NCBI RefSeq assembly: GCF_001431535.1
Contig: NZ_LDJK01000013.1
Coordinates: 1-64,000 of the forward strand
DNA from: Stenotrophomonas chelatiphaga
Lineage (GTDB): Bacteria; Pseudomonadota; Gammaproteobacteria; Xanthomonadales; Xanthomonadaceae
Direction: 5' to 3'
DNA length: 64,000 bases
Shown here in pieces: positions 1 to 7,664 of this stretch (position 1 is the stretch's first letter; each line of letters starts with the position of its first letter). The notes beneath the pieces were generated by a model. The model was given only the letters and a program-made list of their open reading frames with translations, did not search any database and had not been told where the DNA came from. The position numbers and the translations under genes were made by a program.

Positions 1-574
1 CCACGCTGAGCTGCACGTGCTGGTAGTCGCGGGCCTGTGCACGTGCCAGTGCGTAAAGGCCATAAGCCGCTTCCAGGCGCGTCGCGCCTGACAAGGGCAG
101 GCGCACGCCGATCTGCGCATAGGTGCCAGGATGGCCGCCGGCCAGCGCGTCGCGCGAGTGCGCCAGCTGCAGCCAGGCGCGCTGCCTGAAGGTCGCCGTG
201 GCGGACAGCTCGGTCCAGTCCAGGGCGCGGCCGGTGGATGGATACAGATAGCGGGTCGCCGTGGCGTCCAGGCTCCAGTGCGGGGCCAGTTCGCCGCTCC
301 AGCCCAACACGGCATCGAACTCGCTGCGTGCGCCGATGTCCGGTTCGAACGCTACATTGGATCCCCACAGGCTGGCATACAGCCCGGTGGCATGCGTGGC
401 GCGCGCGCCGGCCTGCACGGCGGGATCTTCGCCGGTCTGCGAGCTGCCACGCCAGACGTAGTCGCTTGCCAGCGCGAGGCTGCCGCTGACATCGGCCTGC
501 GCCTCTTCCACGGGCACCAGGCCCATTGCCATCACGCCGGCCACGCCCACGCCGCGCAGTACTTGCCACTTCAT
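1..574 (-). CDS. TorF-family putative porin, 3' end outside window
   Basis: Reading the minus strand from an ATG at 574 gives 191 codons with no stop before the window edge, so the C-terminus is missing. The product begins with a signal peptide (about residues 1-27, ending EAQA) and continues DVSGSLALASDYVWRG, the characteristic opening of the TorF/TIGR02001 family of outer-membrane proteins. Alternating hydrophobic and polar strands follow, as in a beta barrel. An AAGGG-like ribosome site lies just upstream. The family is predicted to form outer-membrane channels; the substrate is unknown. It is divergent from the DUF6165 gene across a 177-bp gap. Family assignment is good, function is open. 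Confidence 0.75.
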   Translation of the reverse strand, partial: MKWQVLRGVGVAGVMAMGLVPVEEAQADVSGSLALASDYVWRGSSQTGEDPAVQAGARATHATGLYASLWGSNVAFEPDIGARSEFDAVLGWSGELAPHWSLDATATRYLYPSTGRALDWTELSATATFRQRAWLQLAHSRDALAGGHPGTYAQIGVRLPLSGATRLEAAYGLYALARAQARDYQHVQLSV

Positions 575-719
575 CCCATCACCCTTGTCTGCTGGGCGGC
601 ACTGCCGCCGGAGCTGCGCAGTCTGGGCGCCGACGGCGTAATCGATCGAGGGTGCCAGGGGCCCCTGCGCGCAAAGCCTGCGTAAAACCTGCCCTCGCAT
701 CGGCCCGGTGGCTGCGCGC

Positions 720-725
720 TATCAT
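720..725 (+). promoter_or_regulatory. Candidate -10 box (TATCAT) for the DUF6165 gene
   Basis: TATCAT lies 26 bases before the GTG start at 752, leaving room for a short leader with a GGAG ribosome site at about 741. No convincing -35 box is visible. Weak inference from position and hexamer only. Confidence 0.3.
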
Positions 726-751
726 GCAGGCCTGTTGAACGGAGCACCTGC

Positions 752-1141
752 GTGGACGCGATCCTGACCCCTGTATCGATCGGTGAGCTGATCGACAAGA
801 TCACCATCCTGGAAATCAAGGCCGAGCGCATCGACGATGCGGACAAACTGGCCAACGTGCGCACCGAACTGGATGGGCTGCTGCCGCTGTTCGAAGCCCA
901 GCGTGGCAACCAGCCGGCACTGGACGCGCTCAAGCAGCAGCTGAAGGCGATCAACGAGCGCATGTGGGACATCCAGGACCAGCTGCGCGACAAGGAAGCG
1001 GCACAGGTGTTCGACGATGCCTTCGTGCAGCTGGCACGCGGTGTCTACGGCACCAACGGCGAGCGCGTGCAGGTCAAGAACGAGATCAACCGGGTGGCCG
1101 GCTCGGCGCTGGTGGAAGAGAAGCAGTACCAGGGCGAATGA
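752..1141 (+). CDS. DUF6165 family protein
   Basis: A 129-residue soluble protein starting at GTG, with a GGAG ribosome site about 8 bases upstream. It is mostly alpha-helical, with the conserved opening PVSIGELIDKITILEIKAERI and a later segment LRDKEAAQVFDDAF that fit the DUF6165 family. Homologues are often found near surface-polysaccharide or glycosyltransferase genes, but nothing of that kind is nearby here. No signal peptide, membrane segment or catalytic motif is seen. It stands alone, followed by a GC-rich hairpin and the convergent Ax21 gene. Function unknown. Confidence 0.75.
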   Translation: MDAILTPVSIGELIDKITILEIKAERIDDADKLANVRTELDGLLPLFEAQRGNQPALDALKQQLKAINERMWDIQDQLRDKEAAQVFDDAFVQLARGVYGTNGERVQVKNEINRVAGSALVEEKQYQGE

Positions 1142-1171
1142 GCAGCCCGCGGCGCGATCCCGGAAACCAGA

Positions 1172-1194
1172 CAGGCCCGGCAATGCCGGGCCTG
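1172..1194. terminator. Hairpin between convergent DUF6165 and Ax21 genes
   Basis: A perfect 10-bp stem, CAGGCCCGGC, with an AAT loop, lies 31 bases after the stop of the plus-strand gene and 44 bases past the stop of the minus-strand gene. It is followed by TTGGTT rather than a clean T run. It could stop transcription from either side. Confidence 0.6.
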
Positions 1195-1237
1195 TTGGTT
1201 CAAGCACACGGCATGCGTGAGGCATGCCGCTGCGGAA

Positions 1238-1810
1238 TTACCAGCTGAAGCGCGGGCCGACCGACCATTCCTTGTCGCCATCGCGGTTCATCTTCAGGTC
1301 GCCATTGATGCCCCAGTTCTGGTTCAACTTGACGTGTGCACCCAGGCGGCCGTACCACTGGCCTTCCGGATTGACGTTGTTCTTCTTGGCGTAGTCTTCG
1401 TAGCCGCCCATCGCGTAGACCTCGGCGTGCTCGCCGAACGCGGTGCGGATACCGGCTTCAGCGCTGTAGCCGTTGAAGTTCAGGCCCTGCCTGGCGTCGT
1501 ACTTGTTGTACGCAGCGCGCGCAACGAAGTCGGTCGAGGGGGCGATCTCGACGTTGTAGCCCGCACCCACGCGCCACTGGTTGAAGCGGTTCGACGAGCC
1601 TGCCACTTCCTGCCGGCTGAAATCACCGAACACGTGCATGTTCGGCAGCACGCCGTAGGAGCCCTTGACGCCCCAACCTTCGGCCTCGCCACCCTGGGCA
1701 TCGGTCTTGGCGTAGTTGCCTTCGGCGTAGTTGTAGGACAGGTTGTCAGCGGCCGAAGCAGCGAACGGCAGGGCGGAGGCCAGAGCCAGGGCAATCAGGG
1801 AATTCTTCAT
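1238..1810 (-). CDS. ax21: Ax21 family outer-membrane protein
   Basis: A 190-residue protein with a clear signal peptide (MKNSLIALALASALPFAASA, cleavage near residue 21), followed by LSYNYAEGNY, the hallmark opening of the Ax21/OmpP1-like family of Xanthomonas and Stenotrophomonas. The body alternates short amphipathic beta strands and ends with an aromatic residue (GPRFSW), as outer-membrane barrels do. An AGAGG ribosome site precedes the ATG. Ax21 was once proposed as a secreted quorum signal and immune elicitor. Those claims were later withdrawn for the rice system, so only the outer-membrane role is safe. It is transcribed alone and divergently from the DUF1428 gene. Confidence 0.85.
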   Translation of the reverse strand: MKNSLIALALASALPFAASAADNLSYNYAEGNYAKTDAQGGEAEGWGVKGSYGVLPNMHVFGDFSRQEVAGSSNRFNQWRVGAGYNVEIAPSTDFVARAAYNKYDARQGLNFNGYSAEAGIRTAFGEHAEVYAMGGYEDYAKKNNVNPEGQWYGRLGAHVKLNQNWGINGDLKMNRDGDKEWSVGPRFSW

Positions 1811-2129
1811 GGGTACAACCTCTTGTCTTTCTGGTTTTTATTGCAGCGGCGTCGGAACGCCATCGCATCGGGTTTGTAAAGTTTCCGTTCTTCGACCTAA
1901 CCCCATCCTGAAAGCAGGAAAGCGATTTTTGGCTGCTATTCAGCTCTTTTCAGGCACACGCGCGCGCCTTTCATTTACTGATGTGCTCGCGGCTTTCACG
2001 CGCCGCGACGGTGGCCGGGCGTAAACAGCCCGAATGCGGCTGATGCCGCCATCCCATGTCGTTTTGCACGCTTCTGATTCGTCATACCCATGAAGGTCCC
2101 GCATCCGCGGGCCATCCGGAGAACAGGCA
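1811..2129. other. Intergenic region between divergent Ax21 and DUF1428 genes
   Basis: About 320 bases without a plausible gene. The part next to Ax21 is unusually AT-rich for this genome (for example AAACTTTACAAACC and AATAAAAACC read on the minus strand), which fits a promoter and untranslated leader. I could not place convincing -35/-10 pairs or an operator. Confidence 0.5.
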
Positions 2130-2486
2130 ATGAGCTACATCGACGGCTTCGTCCTGGCGGTACCCACGGACAAGAAACAGGCGTTCATCGACCACGCGCG
2201 CAGCATGGACCCGGTATTTCTGGAGCTGGGCGCGACACGGGTTGTCGAATGCTGGGGCGAGGACGTACCGCCCGGCAAGACCACGGATTTCTACCGGGCG
2301 GTCAGCGCCAAGGACAACGAGACCGTGGTGTTTTCGTGGGTGGAGTGGCCGGACAAGGCCACCCGCGACAGCGGCATGGCGAAGATGATGGACGACCCGC
2401 GGATGGACCCGGCCAACAACCCGATGCCGTTCGACGGACAGCGGATGATCTTCGGCGGGTTCACGCCGATCGTCGAGCTACCGTAA
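2130..2486 (+). CDS. DUF1428 family protein (YbaA-like)
   Basis: A 118-residue cytosolic protein opening MSYIDGFVLAVPTDKK, with the conserved WGEDVPPGK and FSWVEWPDK segments of the DUF1428 family (E. coli YbaA). The fold is a dimeric alpha-beta barrel-like ferredoxin fold. No enzymatic activity is established for the family. The start is supported by GGAGAAC about 7 bases upstream. It converges on the next gene with only 10 bases between the stops, so any terminator must overlap coding sequence. Confidence 0.85.
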   Translation: MSYIDGFVLAVPTDKKQAFIDHARSMDPVFLELGATRVVECWGEDVPPGKTTDFYRAVSAKDNETVVFSWVEWPDKATRDSGMAKMMDDPRMDPANNPMPFDGQRMIFGGFTPIVELP

Positions 2487-2496
2487 CGCGGCCTGG

Positions 2497-3168
2497 TCAG
2501 CGCGCTTCGGGCGTGTCGTCGGTGGCCTGGGTGCCGACGGCCATGCCGGCACCCAGCCCGCCCATCGCGCCCATGCCTGCGCCGCCTCCTCCGCCGGCCT
2601 TGCCGCCGCGTTCGCCCGCATCGGCACGGCCCTTCGCCGCACCACCTGCGGCCGGACGTGTCGGCCCCTGGTGCGGAATCTGCAGGCCCGTGGGAATCGG
2701 GGCCAGGTCGAGCGCCTCACGGATGAAGTCACGCAGCGAGACCACCAGTGCATGGGTATGCACGGGGCGCCCCTGGGCCAGTTCGGTGGCGGCATGCGCG
2801 GCCAGCCGCACCTGGTCGTCGGTGCCCAGCAGCAGGATGTCCGACAGCGCCGCTTCCACGGCATCGCGGATGCGGCGCGAACGGTCCGAGCCGGGTTCGA
2901 CGATGCCCTGCTGGTGTGCGCGTTCGCGCAGCTGGCGCAGGTGCGAAGGATCAACGCCCAGATCGCCGGTGAAGGATCCGCCCAGCACTTTGTAGGCCGC
3001 CATCAAGGTGCGCAGCCGTTCATTGATCTGGCGGTTTTCGCGCTCGCGGCGCGCTTGCAGGGTCTGCATCACCAGCAGGCGGATACCCACGCCCAGCAGG
3101 GTGATGATAGCCAGTCCACCCAGGGTGGACAGCACGGCCTGCCATGAACTGAAATCGAGACCACGCAT
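2497..3168 (-). CDS. Membrane-anchored hypothetical protein
   Basis: A 223-residue product. I chose the ATG at 3168 because AAGGAG sits 9 bases before it; a longer frame to 3210 has no ribosome site. Residues 10-34 form one transmembrane helix. They are followed by a highly charged coiled-coil-like stretch (QARREREN...) and a soluble domain with the segment RRIRDAVEAALSDILLLG. The tail is rich in glycine, alanine and proline and probably disordered. The layout suggests a single-pass inner-membrane protein with a cytoplasmic domain. I do not recognise the family with certainty. Confidence 0.6.
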   Translation of the reverse strand: MRGLDFSSWQAVLSTLGGLAIITLLGVGIRLLVMQTLQARRERENRQINERLRTLMAAYKVLGGSFTGDLGVDPSHLRQLRERAHQQGIVEPGSDRSRRIRDAVEAALSDILLLGTDDQVRLAAHAATELAQGRPVHTHALVVSLRDFIREALDLAPIPTGLQIPHQGPTRPAAGGAAKGRADAGERGGKAGGGGGAGMGAMGGLGAGMAVGTQATDDTPEAR

Positions 3169-3277
3169 GGGGGAGTGCTCCTTGGCGAGGCCCCCATGAT
3201 GCCCTGCCACGTGTGTGCAGGCGCATCATCATCGGCATCCCCTGCCGCCAGCCGGCGACAGGGGACGCCCAGCGCGC

Positions 3278-4258
3278 TTACTTGCCGCGCTTGGTCACGG
3301 CCTTGCGGGTGGCGACCTTCTTGGCCGGCGCCTTGCGGGCGGCCTTCTTCACCGGTGCTGCCTTCTTGGCAACGGCCTTGCGGGCGCCGGTGGTCTTCTT
3401 GGCAACGGCCTTCTTGGCAACGGCCGACTTCTTGGCAACGCCCTTCTTGGCAACTGCCGACTTCTTGCCGACGGTCTTCTTGGCGACAGCCGACTTCTTG
3501 CCGACGGTCTTCTTCGCGACAGCAGCCTTCTTGCCGACGGACTTCCTGGCGACAGCCGACTTCTTGGCAACGGTCTTCTTGGCAACAGCCGCCTTCTTGG
3601 CGACGGTCTTCTTGGCAACCGCGGTCTTCTTGCCAACGGTCTTCTTGGCGACAGCTGCCTTCTTGCCGACGGTCTTCTTGGCCACGGCGACCTTCTTGCC
3701 GACGGTCTTCTTGGCCACGGCGACCTTCTTGCCGACGGTCTTCTTGGCGACAGCGGCCTTCTTGGCGACGGTCTTCTTGGCAACGGCGGCCTTCTTGGTC
3801 GCGGTCTTCTTGGCCACGGCGACCTTCTTGCCGACGGTCTTCTTGGCTACGGCAGCTTTCTTGGTTGCGGTCTTCTTCACTGCGGCAGCCTTCTTGGCAA
3901 CGGTCTTGGTGGCGGCGGCCTTCTTCTTGGCGACGACCTTCTTCAGCGCGGCCGCTTCGGCCTGTGCGTTCTGCTTGGCCGCTTCCAGCTTCTGCTTGGC
4001 CTTGGAGATCGACTTGCCCACCGACTTGGCGGCCTTGTCAGCCTTCTTGGCGACGGTCTGCTCGACGTTGGCAACGGCCTTCTTGGCGGCGACCACGCGG
4101 GTGGTGGCAGCCTTGCGCACGCGCTTGGCGGTGGTCTTGACCGCAGCCACCGCGTCTTCGGCGGTGTGGGCGATGGTCTCGCCAACGTTGGTTGCAGCTT
4201 CCTTTACAGTCTCGACGGTCTCGCTCAATGTCGTCGTCACACCATTACCGTTGCTCAT
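3278..4258 (-). CDS. Histone H1-like lysine/alanine-rich repeat protein
   Basis: A 326-residue, extremely basic protein. Residues 1-45 are ordinary and amphipathic. Residues 46-134 are increasingly rich in Lys and Ala. Residues 135-299 are exactly 15 tandem copies of an 11-residue unit of the type [11 protein letters not shown], encoded by 33-bp DNA repeats at 3362-3856. A basic tail ([13 protein letters not shown]) follows. AlgP/Hc1-like proteins of this kind bind DNA and are thought to act as nucleoid or regulatory proteins; in Xanthomonadaceae similar proteins are common. The ATG is supported by AGGAGGG. Repeat number is likely to vary between strains by slippage or recombination. Confidence 0.8.
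   Translation of the reverse strand: MSNGNGVTTTLSETVETVKEAATNVGETIAHTAEDAVAAVKTTAKRVRKAATTRVVAAKKAVANVEQTVAKKADKAAKSVGKSISKAKQKLEAAKQNAQAEAAALKKVVAKKKAAATKTVAKKAAAVKKTATKKAAVAKKTVGKKVAVAKKTATKKAAVAKKTVAKKAAVAKKTVGKKVAVAKKTVGKKVAVAKKTVGKKAAVAKKTVGKKTAVAKKTVAKKAAVAKKTVAKKSAVARKSVGKKAAVAKKTVGKKSAVAKKTVGKKSAVAKKGVAKKSAVAKKAVAKKTTGARKAVAKKAAPVKKAARKAPAKKVATRKAVTKRGK
3362..3856 (-). repeat. 33-bp tandem repeat encoding 15 x 11-residue KK units
   Basis: Fifteen in-frame 33-bp units inside the H1-like gene. The protein unit is [A/V/S/T]AVAKK[T/A/G]V[G/A]KK. Copies differ mainly at the first position and at the Gly/Ala/Thr of the last tripeptide; the final copies are more divergent ([11 protein letters not shown]). 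In-frame length change would not break the protein. Confidence 0.85.
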
Positions 4259-4683
4259 GATTTGCCCTCCTGGGGGGCTGGAATGTCAAAACGGAGGCGA
4301 TGCTATACCGGCAAGGTGCATCGTGGAACGGGAAACTGCGCAGGCGCAAGCGCGCGCGGCGATGGTGGCTGCAGTCGCGCGCAGCCATCGACGCGCGCGG
4401 CAAGTTGAAAACCCTCGTTTTCAAGGGGTTTCGCAGCGATGGTCGCGCACTGCGGACGTCGCTGCGCGCCGCCGCCGCGATCCTGCGCGCCCGCTTGCCG
4501 ATACGACATCGGCAGCGGGGTTTGCGCGGAACTGCGCAACTTCCTCTGTGCCAGCCGGTTTCTTTCATGGCATGTTTATCCAGCGCGGGAGACACTTCCG
4601 CGGCCCTGCCGCAGCTCCCTGCGGCGCTCGCCTCCACCCTCGAGTGCGCTCGACTCCACCTCCCTGCCCGGACACCGATTCCC
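4259..4683. other. Long divergent intergenic region upstream of degQ
   Basis: About 425 bases between the H1-like gene (minus) and the protease gene (plus). It holds a small perfect stem-loop (TTGAAAAC, loop CCTC, GTTTTCAA) at 4405-4424 and otherwise GC-rich sequence. No separate gene is supported. It presumably carries the promoters of both flanking genes, but I could not identify them with confidence. Confidence 0.5.
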
Positions 4684-6111
4684 ATGCGACCGATTCCGAC
4701 CCTGCTTACGCTCGCACTGGCCGCAGCCTTCGGCGGCTTCGTCGCCAGCGGCATCAATGCACACCTGGACAACCGCGCCGAAGCAGCGCCGGCGCCGATC
4801 ACCATCCCGGCCACCAGCGCGCTGCCCGCTGCGGTCGCCGGGCAGCCGGTTCCCTCGCTGGCACCGATGCTGGAGAAGGTCACCCCGGCCGTGGTCAGCG
4901 TCAACACCAAGCAGGTGGTGCGGGTGCGCAATCCCTTCTTCGAAGACCCGTTCTTCCGCCGCCTGTTCCCGGACGTGCCGCAGGAACGCATCAACGAATC
5001 GCTGGGTTCGGGCGTGATCATCGACGCCGCCGAAGGCCTGGTGCTGACCAACCACCATGTCATCGACAACGCCGACGACGTGCAGGTCACCCTGTCCGAT
5101 GGACGCACGGTGAAGGCCGAATTCCTGGGTTCGGATGCGGACACCGACATCGCGCTGATCCGCATCCCCGCGCAGGGCCTGACCGGCATCACCCTCGGCA
5201 ACAGCGACCAGCTGCGCGTGGGTGATTTCGTGGTCGCCATCGGCAATCCGTTCGGCTTCACCCAGACCGTGACCTCGGGCATCGTGTCGGCCGTCGGCCG
5301 CAGCGGCATCCGCGGGCTGGGCTACCAGAACTTCATCCAGACCGATGCATCGATCAATCCGGGCAACTCCGGCGGCGCGCTGGTCAACCTGCAGGGACAG
5401 CTGGTGGGCATCAACACCGCCAGCTTCAACCCGCAGGGCAGCATGGCTGGCAACATCGGCCTGGGGCTGGCCATTCCGTCCAACCTGGCGCGCAACGTGG
5501 TCGACCAGCTGGTCAAGCATGGGGTGGTGGTGCGCGGCACGCTGGGCATCGAAAGCCAGAACCTGACCCCGCAGCTGGCGCAGGGCCTGGGCCTGAGCGA
5601 AGCGCGCGGTGCGCTGGTCAGCCGGGTCCTGGCAGGATCGGCCGCAGCGGCGGCGGGCGTGCGCGCCGGCGATGTGGTAGTGACCGCCAACGGCCAACGC
5701 GTGGACAGCGCGCAGGCGCTGCACAACATCGAAGGACTGGCCGCGGTCGGCAGCGCGATGACCCTGGAACTGCGTCGCGATGGCAAGCCGGTACAGGTCA
5801 AGGCCATGTTGAAGGAGCAGGCGCGTGCGATCAGTGGCGACACGCTGGACCCGCGCCTGGGCGGTGCCACCTTCGTCGACCTGCCCGAGTCGCTGCGCCA
5901 GTCCGGGCTCAGCGGGGTGCTGGTCAACGAGGTCACCCGCGGCAGCCGCGCTGCCGCTTCCGGCCTTGCCAAGGGCGACATCGTGACCGAGGCCAGCGCA
6001 GGTGAATTCGCCGACCTCGCCAGCTGGCGGGCCAACTTCCAGCAGCCGCCGCAGCAGTTGGTGCTGCGTATCGTGCGGGGTAATGCCAGGGGGCAGTTGG
6101 TCATGCGCTGA
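4684..6111 (+). CDS. degQ: Do-family periplasmic serine endopeptidase (DegQ/DegP)
   Basis: A 475-residue HtrA-type protease and chaperone of the periplasm that degrades misfolded envelope proteins. An N-terminal hydrophobic signal or anchor (residues 5-23) is followed by the trypsin-like domain with the triad His125 (TNHHVI), Asp155 (DTDIALI) and Ser229 (GNSGG). PDZ1 spans about 285-378 and PDZ2 about 392-470. Two PDZ domains place it with DegP/DegQ rather than DegS. I chose ATG 4684 because it gives a proper signal peptide; the frame is open further upstream, but those extensions lack one. No strong ribosome site is visible. It stands alone, and no clear RpoE-type promoter was found. Confidence 0.9.
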   Translation: MRPIPTLLTLALAAAFGGFVASGINAHLDNRAEAAPAPITIPATSALPAAVAGQPVPSLAPMLEKVTPAVVSVNTKQVVRVRNPFFEDPFFRRLFPDVPQERINESLGSGVIIDAAEGLVLTNHHVIDNADDVQVTLSDGRTVKAEFLGSDADTDIALIRIPAQGLTGITLGNSDQLRVGDFVVAIGNPFGFTQTVTSGIVSAVGRSGIRGLGYQNFIQTDASINPGNSGGALVNLQGQLVGINTASFNPQGSMAGNIGLGLAIPSNLARNVVDQLVKHGVVVRGTLGIESQNLTPQLAQGLGLSEARGALVSRVLAGSAAAAAGVRAGDVVVTANGQRVDSAQALHNIEGLAAVGSAMTLELRRDGKPVQVKAMLKEQARAISGDTLDPRLGGATFVDLPESLRQSGLSGVLVNEVTRGSRAAASGLAKGDIVTEASAGEFADLASWRANFQQPPQQLVLRIVRGNARGQLVMR

Positions 6112-6170
6112 TGGCATGACGTACCGTAACGCCCCCTATACCCGGGCGATGGTATCCATGTCGTCCGTGG

Positions 6171-6191
6171 CCATCCCGCATGTCGGGATGG
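6171..6191 (+). other. Stem-loop before the DUF883-like gene
   Basis: A perfect 8-bp stem (CCATCCCG, loop CATGT, CGGGATGG) lies 60 bases after the protease stop and 33 bases before the next start. It has no T run. It may be a leader structure or a weak terminator. Confidence 0.35.
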
Positions 6192-6224
6192 CGGCCGCCT
6201 TACCCACTGAAGCAGGAGATTGCG

Positions 6225-6590
6225 ATGAGCCCCACCAATACCGAAAACCTGAAGGACCACCTGGGCGAAGCCTCCACCCACCTGAAGTCGGCCGCCAATG
6301 CGGCTGGCAGCGCCATCAAGGGCGCCACGGGTGCGGCCGGCGATGAGCTGCGGATCGGCAAGGCCAACGTCAAGGCCGAACTGTCCGACACCGCCCTGTC
6401 CGGCCTGGCCGCTGCCGAGTTCGGCGGTGCCGCTGCCAAGGAACAGGTCGATGCGCTGATGGACAAGGGCAAGGACCTGGTCGACAGCGCCGCCGAACTG
6501 ATCCGCGAACGTCCGCTGGCGTCGTTCGGCGTCGCCTTCGCTGCCGGCTGGCTGATCGCCAAGCTCGCCCGTAGCGGCGGCGACAAGTAA
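6225..6590 (+). CDS. YqjD/ElaB-like (DUF883) membrane-anchored protein
   Basis: A 121-residue protein. Residues 1-90 are a long amphipathic, Ala-rich helix (LKSAANAAGSAIKGATGAAG). A single C-terminal hydrophobic segment (about 98-116, FGVAFAAGWLIAKLA) follows the motif IRERPLAS, which is typical of the ElaB/YqjD/DUF883 family. E. coli members are C-tail-anchored inner-membrane proteins that bind ribosomes in stationary phase. AGGAG sits about 8 bases before the ATG at 6225; an earlier in-frame start at 6180 lacks one. It is the first gene of a three-gene cluster like E. coli yqjD-yqjE-yqjK. Confidence 0.75.
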   Translation: MSPTNTENLKDHLGEASTHLKSAANAAGSAIKGATGAAGDELRIGKANVKAELSDTALSGLAAAEFGGAAAKEQVDALMDKGKDLVDSAAELIRERPLASFGVAFAAGWLIAKLARSGGDK

Positions 6591-6598
6591 GCCGCGGC

Positions 6599-7078
6599 GT
6601 GAGCGAAAGCGACAACACCGCCAACGGGCCTGATCCAGCGGCTACGCCGCCGCTGGATGAGAGCATCCGCCAGGTCAGCCAGGCCAGCCGCGCGACGGTG
6701 GATGCGGCGAAGCATTCGTTCCGCTCGCTGCGCCGGCTCGCGTCGGCTGACTTCGCCCTGGCACGCAGTGCCTTCGGCCGTGCCTTGGCGTGGTCCGGGG
6801 TAGCGATCGTGTTCGGCGCATCGGCGTGGCTGCTGATGGCGGCCACGTTGATCGCCCTGCTGCAGAGCTGGGGCATGTCCTGGTTGCATGCGCTGCTGAT
6901 CACCTCGCTGCTCAGCCTGGCGATAACCGGCGTGGCGGCGTGGCGGGTGTCCTACTTCTTCCACCACACCGGCATGCATTCCACCCGCCGGCAGCTGTCC
7001 AAGCTGGGCCTGTTCGACGAGCCCGGCGATGAAGAAGACCCCGATGCCGGCGTCAAGATCCCGGAGGGCAAGCCATGA
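6599..7078 (+). CDS. YqjE-like phage-holin-superfamily membrane protein
   Basis: A 159-residue protein starting at GTG 8 bases after the previous stop. A polar N-terminus (residues 1-60) precedes two transmembrane helices (about 63-88 and 94-119) and an acidic C-terminal tail (EPGDEEDPDAG). The two-helix layout and its position directly after a DUF883 protein match YqjE, which is grouped with holin-like superfamily III. A lytic role is not implied; a stationary-phase membrane role is more likely. The stop overlaps the next ATG by four bases, so translation is probably coupled. Confidence 0.65.
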   Translation: MSESDNTANGPDPAATPPLDESIRQVSQASRATVDAAKHSFRSLRRLASADFALARSAFGRALAWSGVAIVFGASAWLLMAATLIALLQSWGMSWLHALLITSLLSLAITGVAAWRVSYFFHHTGMHSTRRQLSKLGLFDEPGDEEDPDAGVKIPEGKP

Positions 7079-7596
7079 AGTTCAGCGTATTGCGCAGCCG
7101 GGTGAAGCGCTGCGAACAGGTGGTCGCGGTGCGGCTGGTCGATACCCAGGACCACTGGGGCGTACTCAGCCAGGTGTGGCGCAGTGGCTGGTCGCCGCTG
7201 CGCATCATCGTTGCCGGCGTGGCCAGCGGCTTCGTCGTCGGCAAGCTGGAAATCCCCGGCAAGGTCAATGGTGCACGCTGGCTGCAGATGGTCGGCTCGG
7301 TATCCAACCTGCTGGCCAGTGGCCAGGCCGCGTTCGCTTCGGCGATGGCCGCGCATGCGGCCGGTACCGCAGACGATGCCGCAGAGCAGGCCGATGCCGC
7401 TGCGGACAAAGTGGATGATGCGGTGAACCCTGGTGCGACCGCTGCCGCTGCCGGTGCAGCCGCCGGCGCGGCGGCCGCGGCTGCCGCGGCATCCCCGCCG
7501 CGGGCGCCTGCCCAGGCCGGTCTCGGCCGCCAGGACCCGGATGATTCCATCGGTCCACGCCCGGCGGAAGCGGCAACCGAATTGTCCGAACGTTGA
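7075..7596 (+). CDS. Hypothetical protein, third gene of YqjDE-like cluster
   Basis: A 173-residue product starting at ATG in an ATGA overlap with the YqjE-like gene. Residues 1-90 hold a conserved-looking segment (VLSQVWRSGWSPLRIIVAGVASGFVVGKLE) with one weak hydrophobic helix near 42-57. Residues about 90-145 are low-complexity, almost pure alanine with a few aspartates. In E. coli this slot is occupied by YqjK, but similarity is too low to claim orthology. The Ala-rich stretch may be a flexible spacer or weakly membrane-associated helix. Confidence 0.55.
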   Translation: MKFSVLRSRVKRCEQVVAVRLVDTQDHWGVLSQVWRSGWSPLRIIVAGVASGFVVGKLEIPGKVNGARWLQMVGSVSNLLASGQAAFASAMAAHAAGTADDAAEQADAAADKVDDAVNPGATAAAAGAAAGAAAAAAAASPPRAPAQAGLGRQDPDDSIGPRPAEAATELSER

Positions 7597-7630
7597 CACG
7601 GTGAACCCGCCGCGTTGATCGCGGCGGGCG

Positions 7631-7636
7631 GATAAT
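7631..7636 (+). promoter_or_regulatory. Candidate -10 box (GATAAT) upstream of the AI-2E/PerM gene
   Basis: GATAAT in a GC-rich context predicts transcription starting near 7643. An in-frame ATG at 7635 lies inside this box and so would not be transcribed from it, which favours the start at 7665. Confidence 0.4.
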
Positions 7637-7664
7637 GGGGAACTTTTCCCCTGCCGGTGCGACG

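Noticed and set aside
4405-4424. Perfect 8-bp stem-loop in the degQ upstream region
   Set aside because: Too short to tell from chance and not next to a gene end; noted only as part of the intergenic region.
4515-4545. RpoE-type promoter upstream of degQ (GGAACT...)
   Set aside because: The -35-like GGAACT lacks a fitting -10 at the right spacing, and it is more than 130 bases from the start.
3213-5225. A 670-codon open frame on the plus strand across the H1-like gene
   Set aside because: It is the antisense of the KK repeat and gives a repetitive Phe/Leu/Ala product ([11 protein letters not shown]); the minus-strand frame has a ribosome site and a known protein type.
4576-6117. Long minus-strand frame opposite the DegQ gene
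   Set aside because: It mirrors strong coding sequence on the other strand and yields a His/Gln/Arg-rich product with no motifs, a normal side effect of high GC content.
7635-7664. Upstream ATG for the AI-2E/PerM-family gene
   Set aside because: It overlaps the likely -10 box, and the added residues (MGNFSPAGAT) do not look like a conserved N-terminus.
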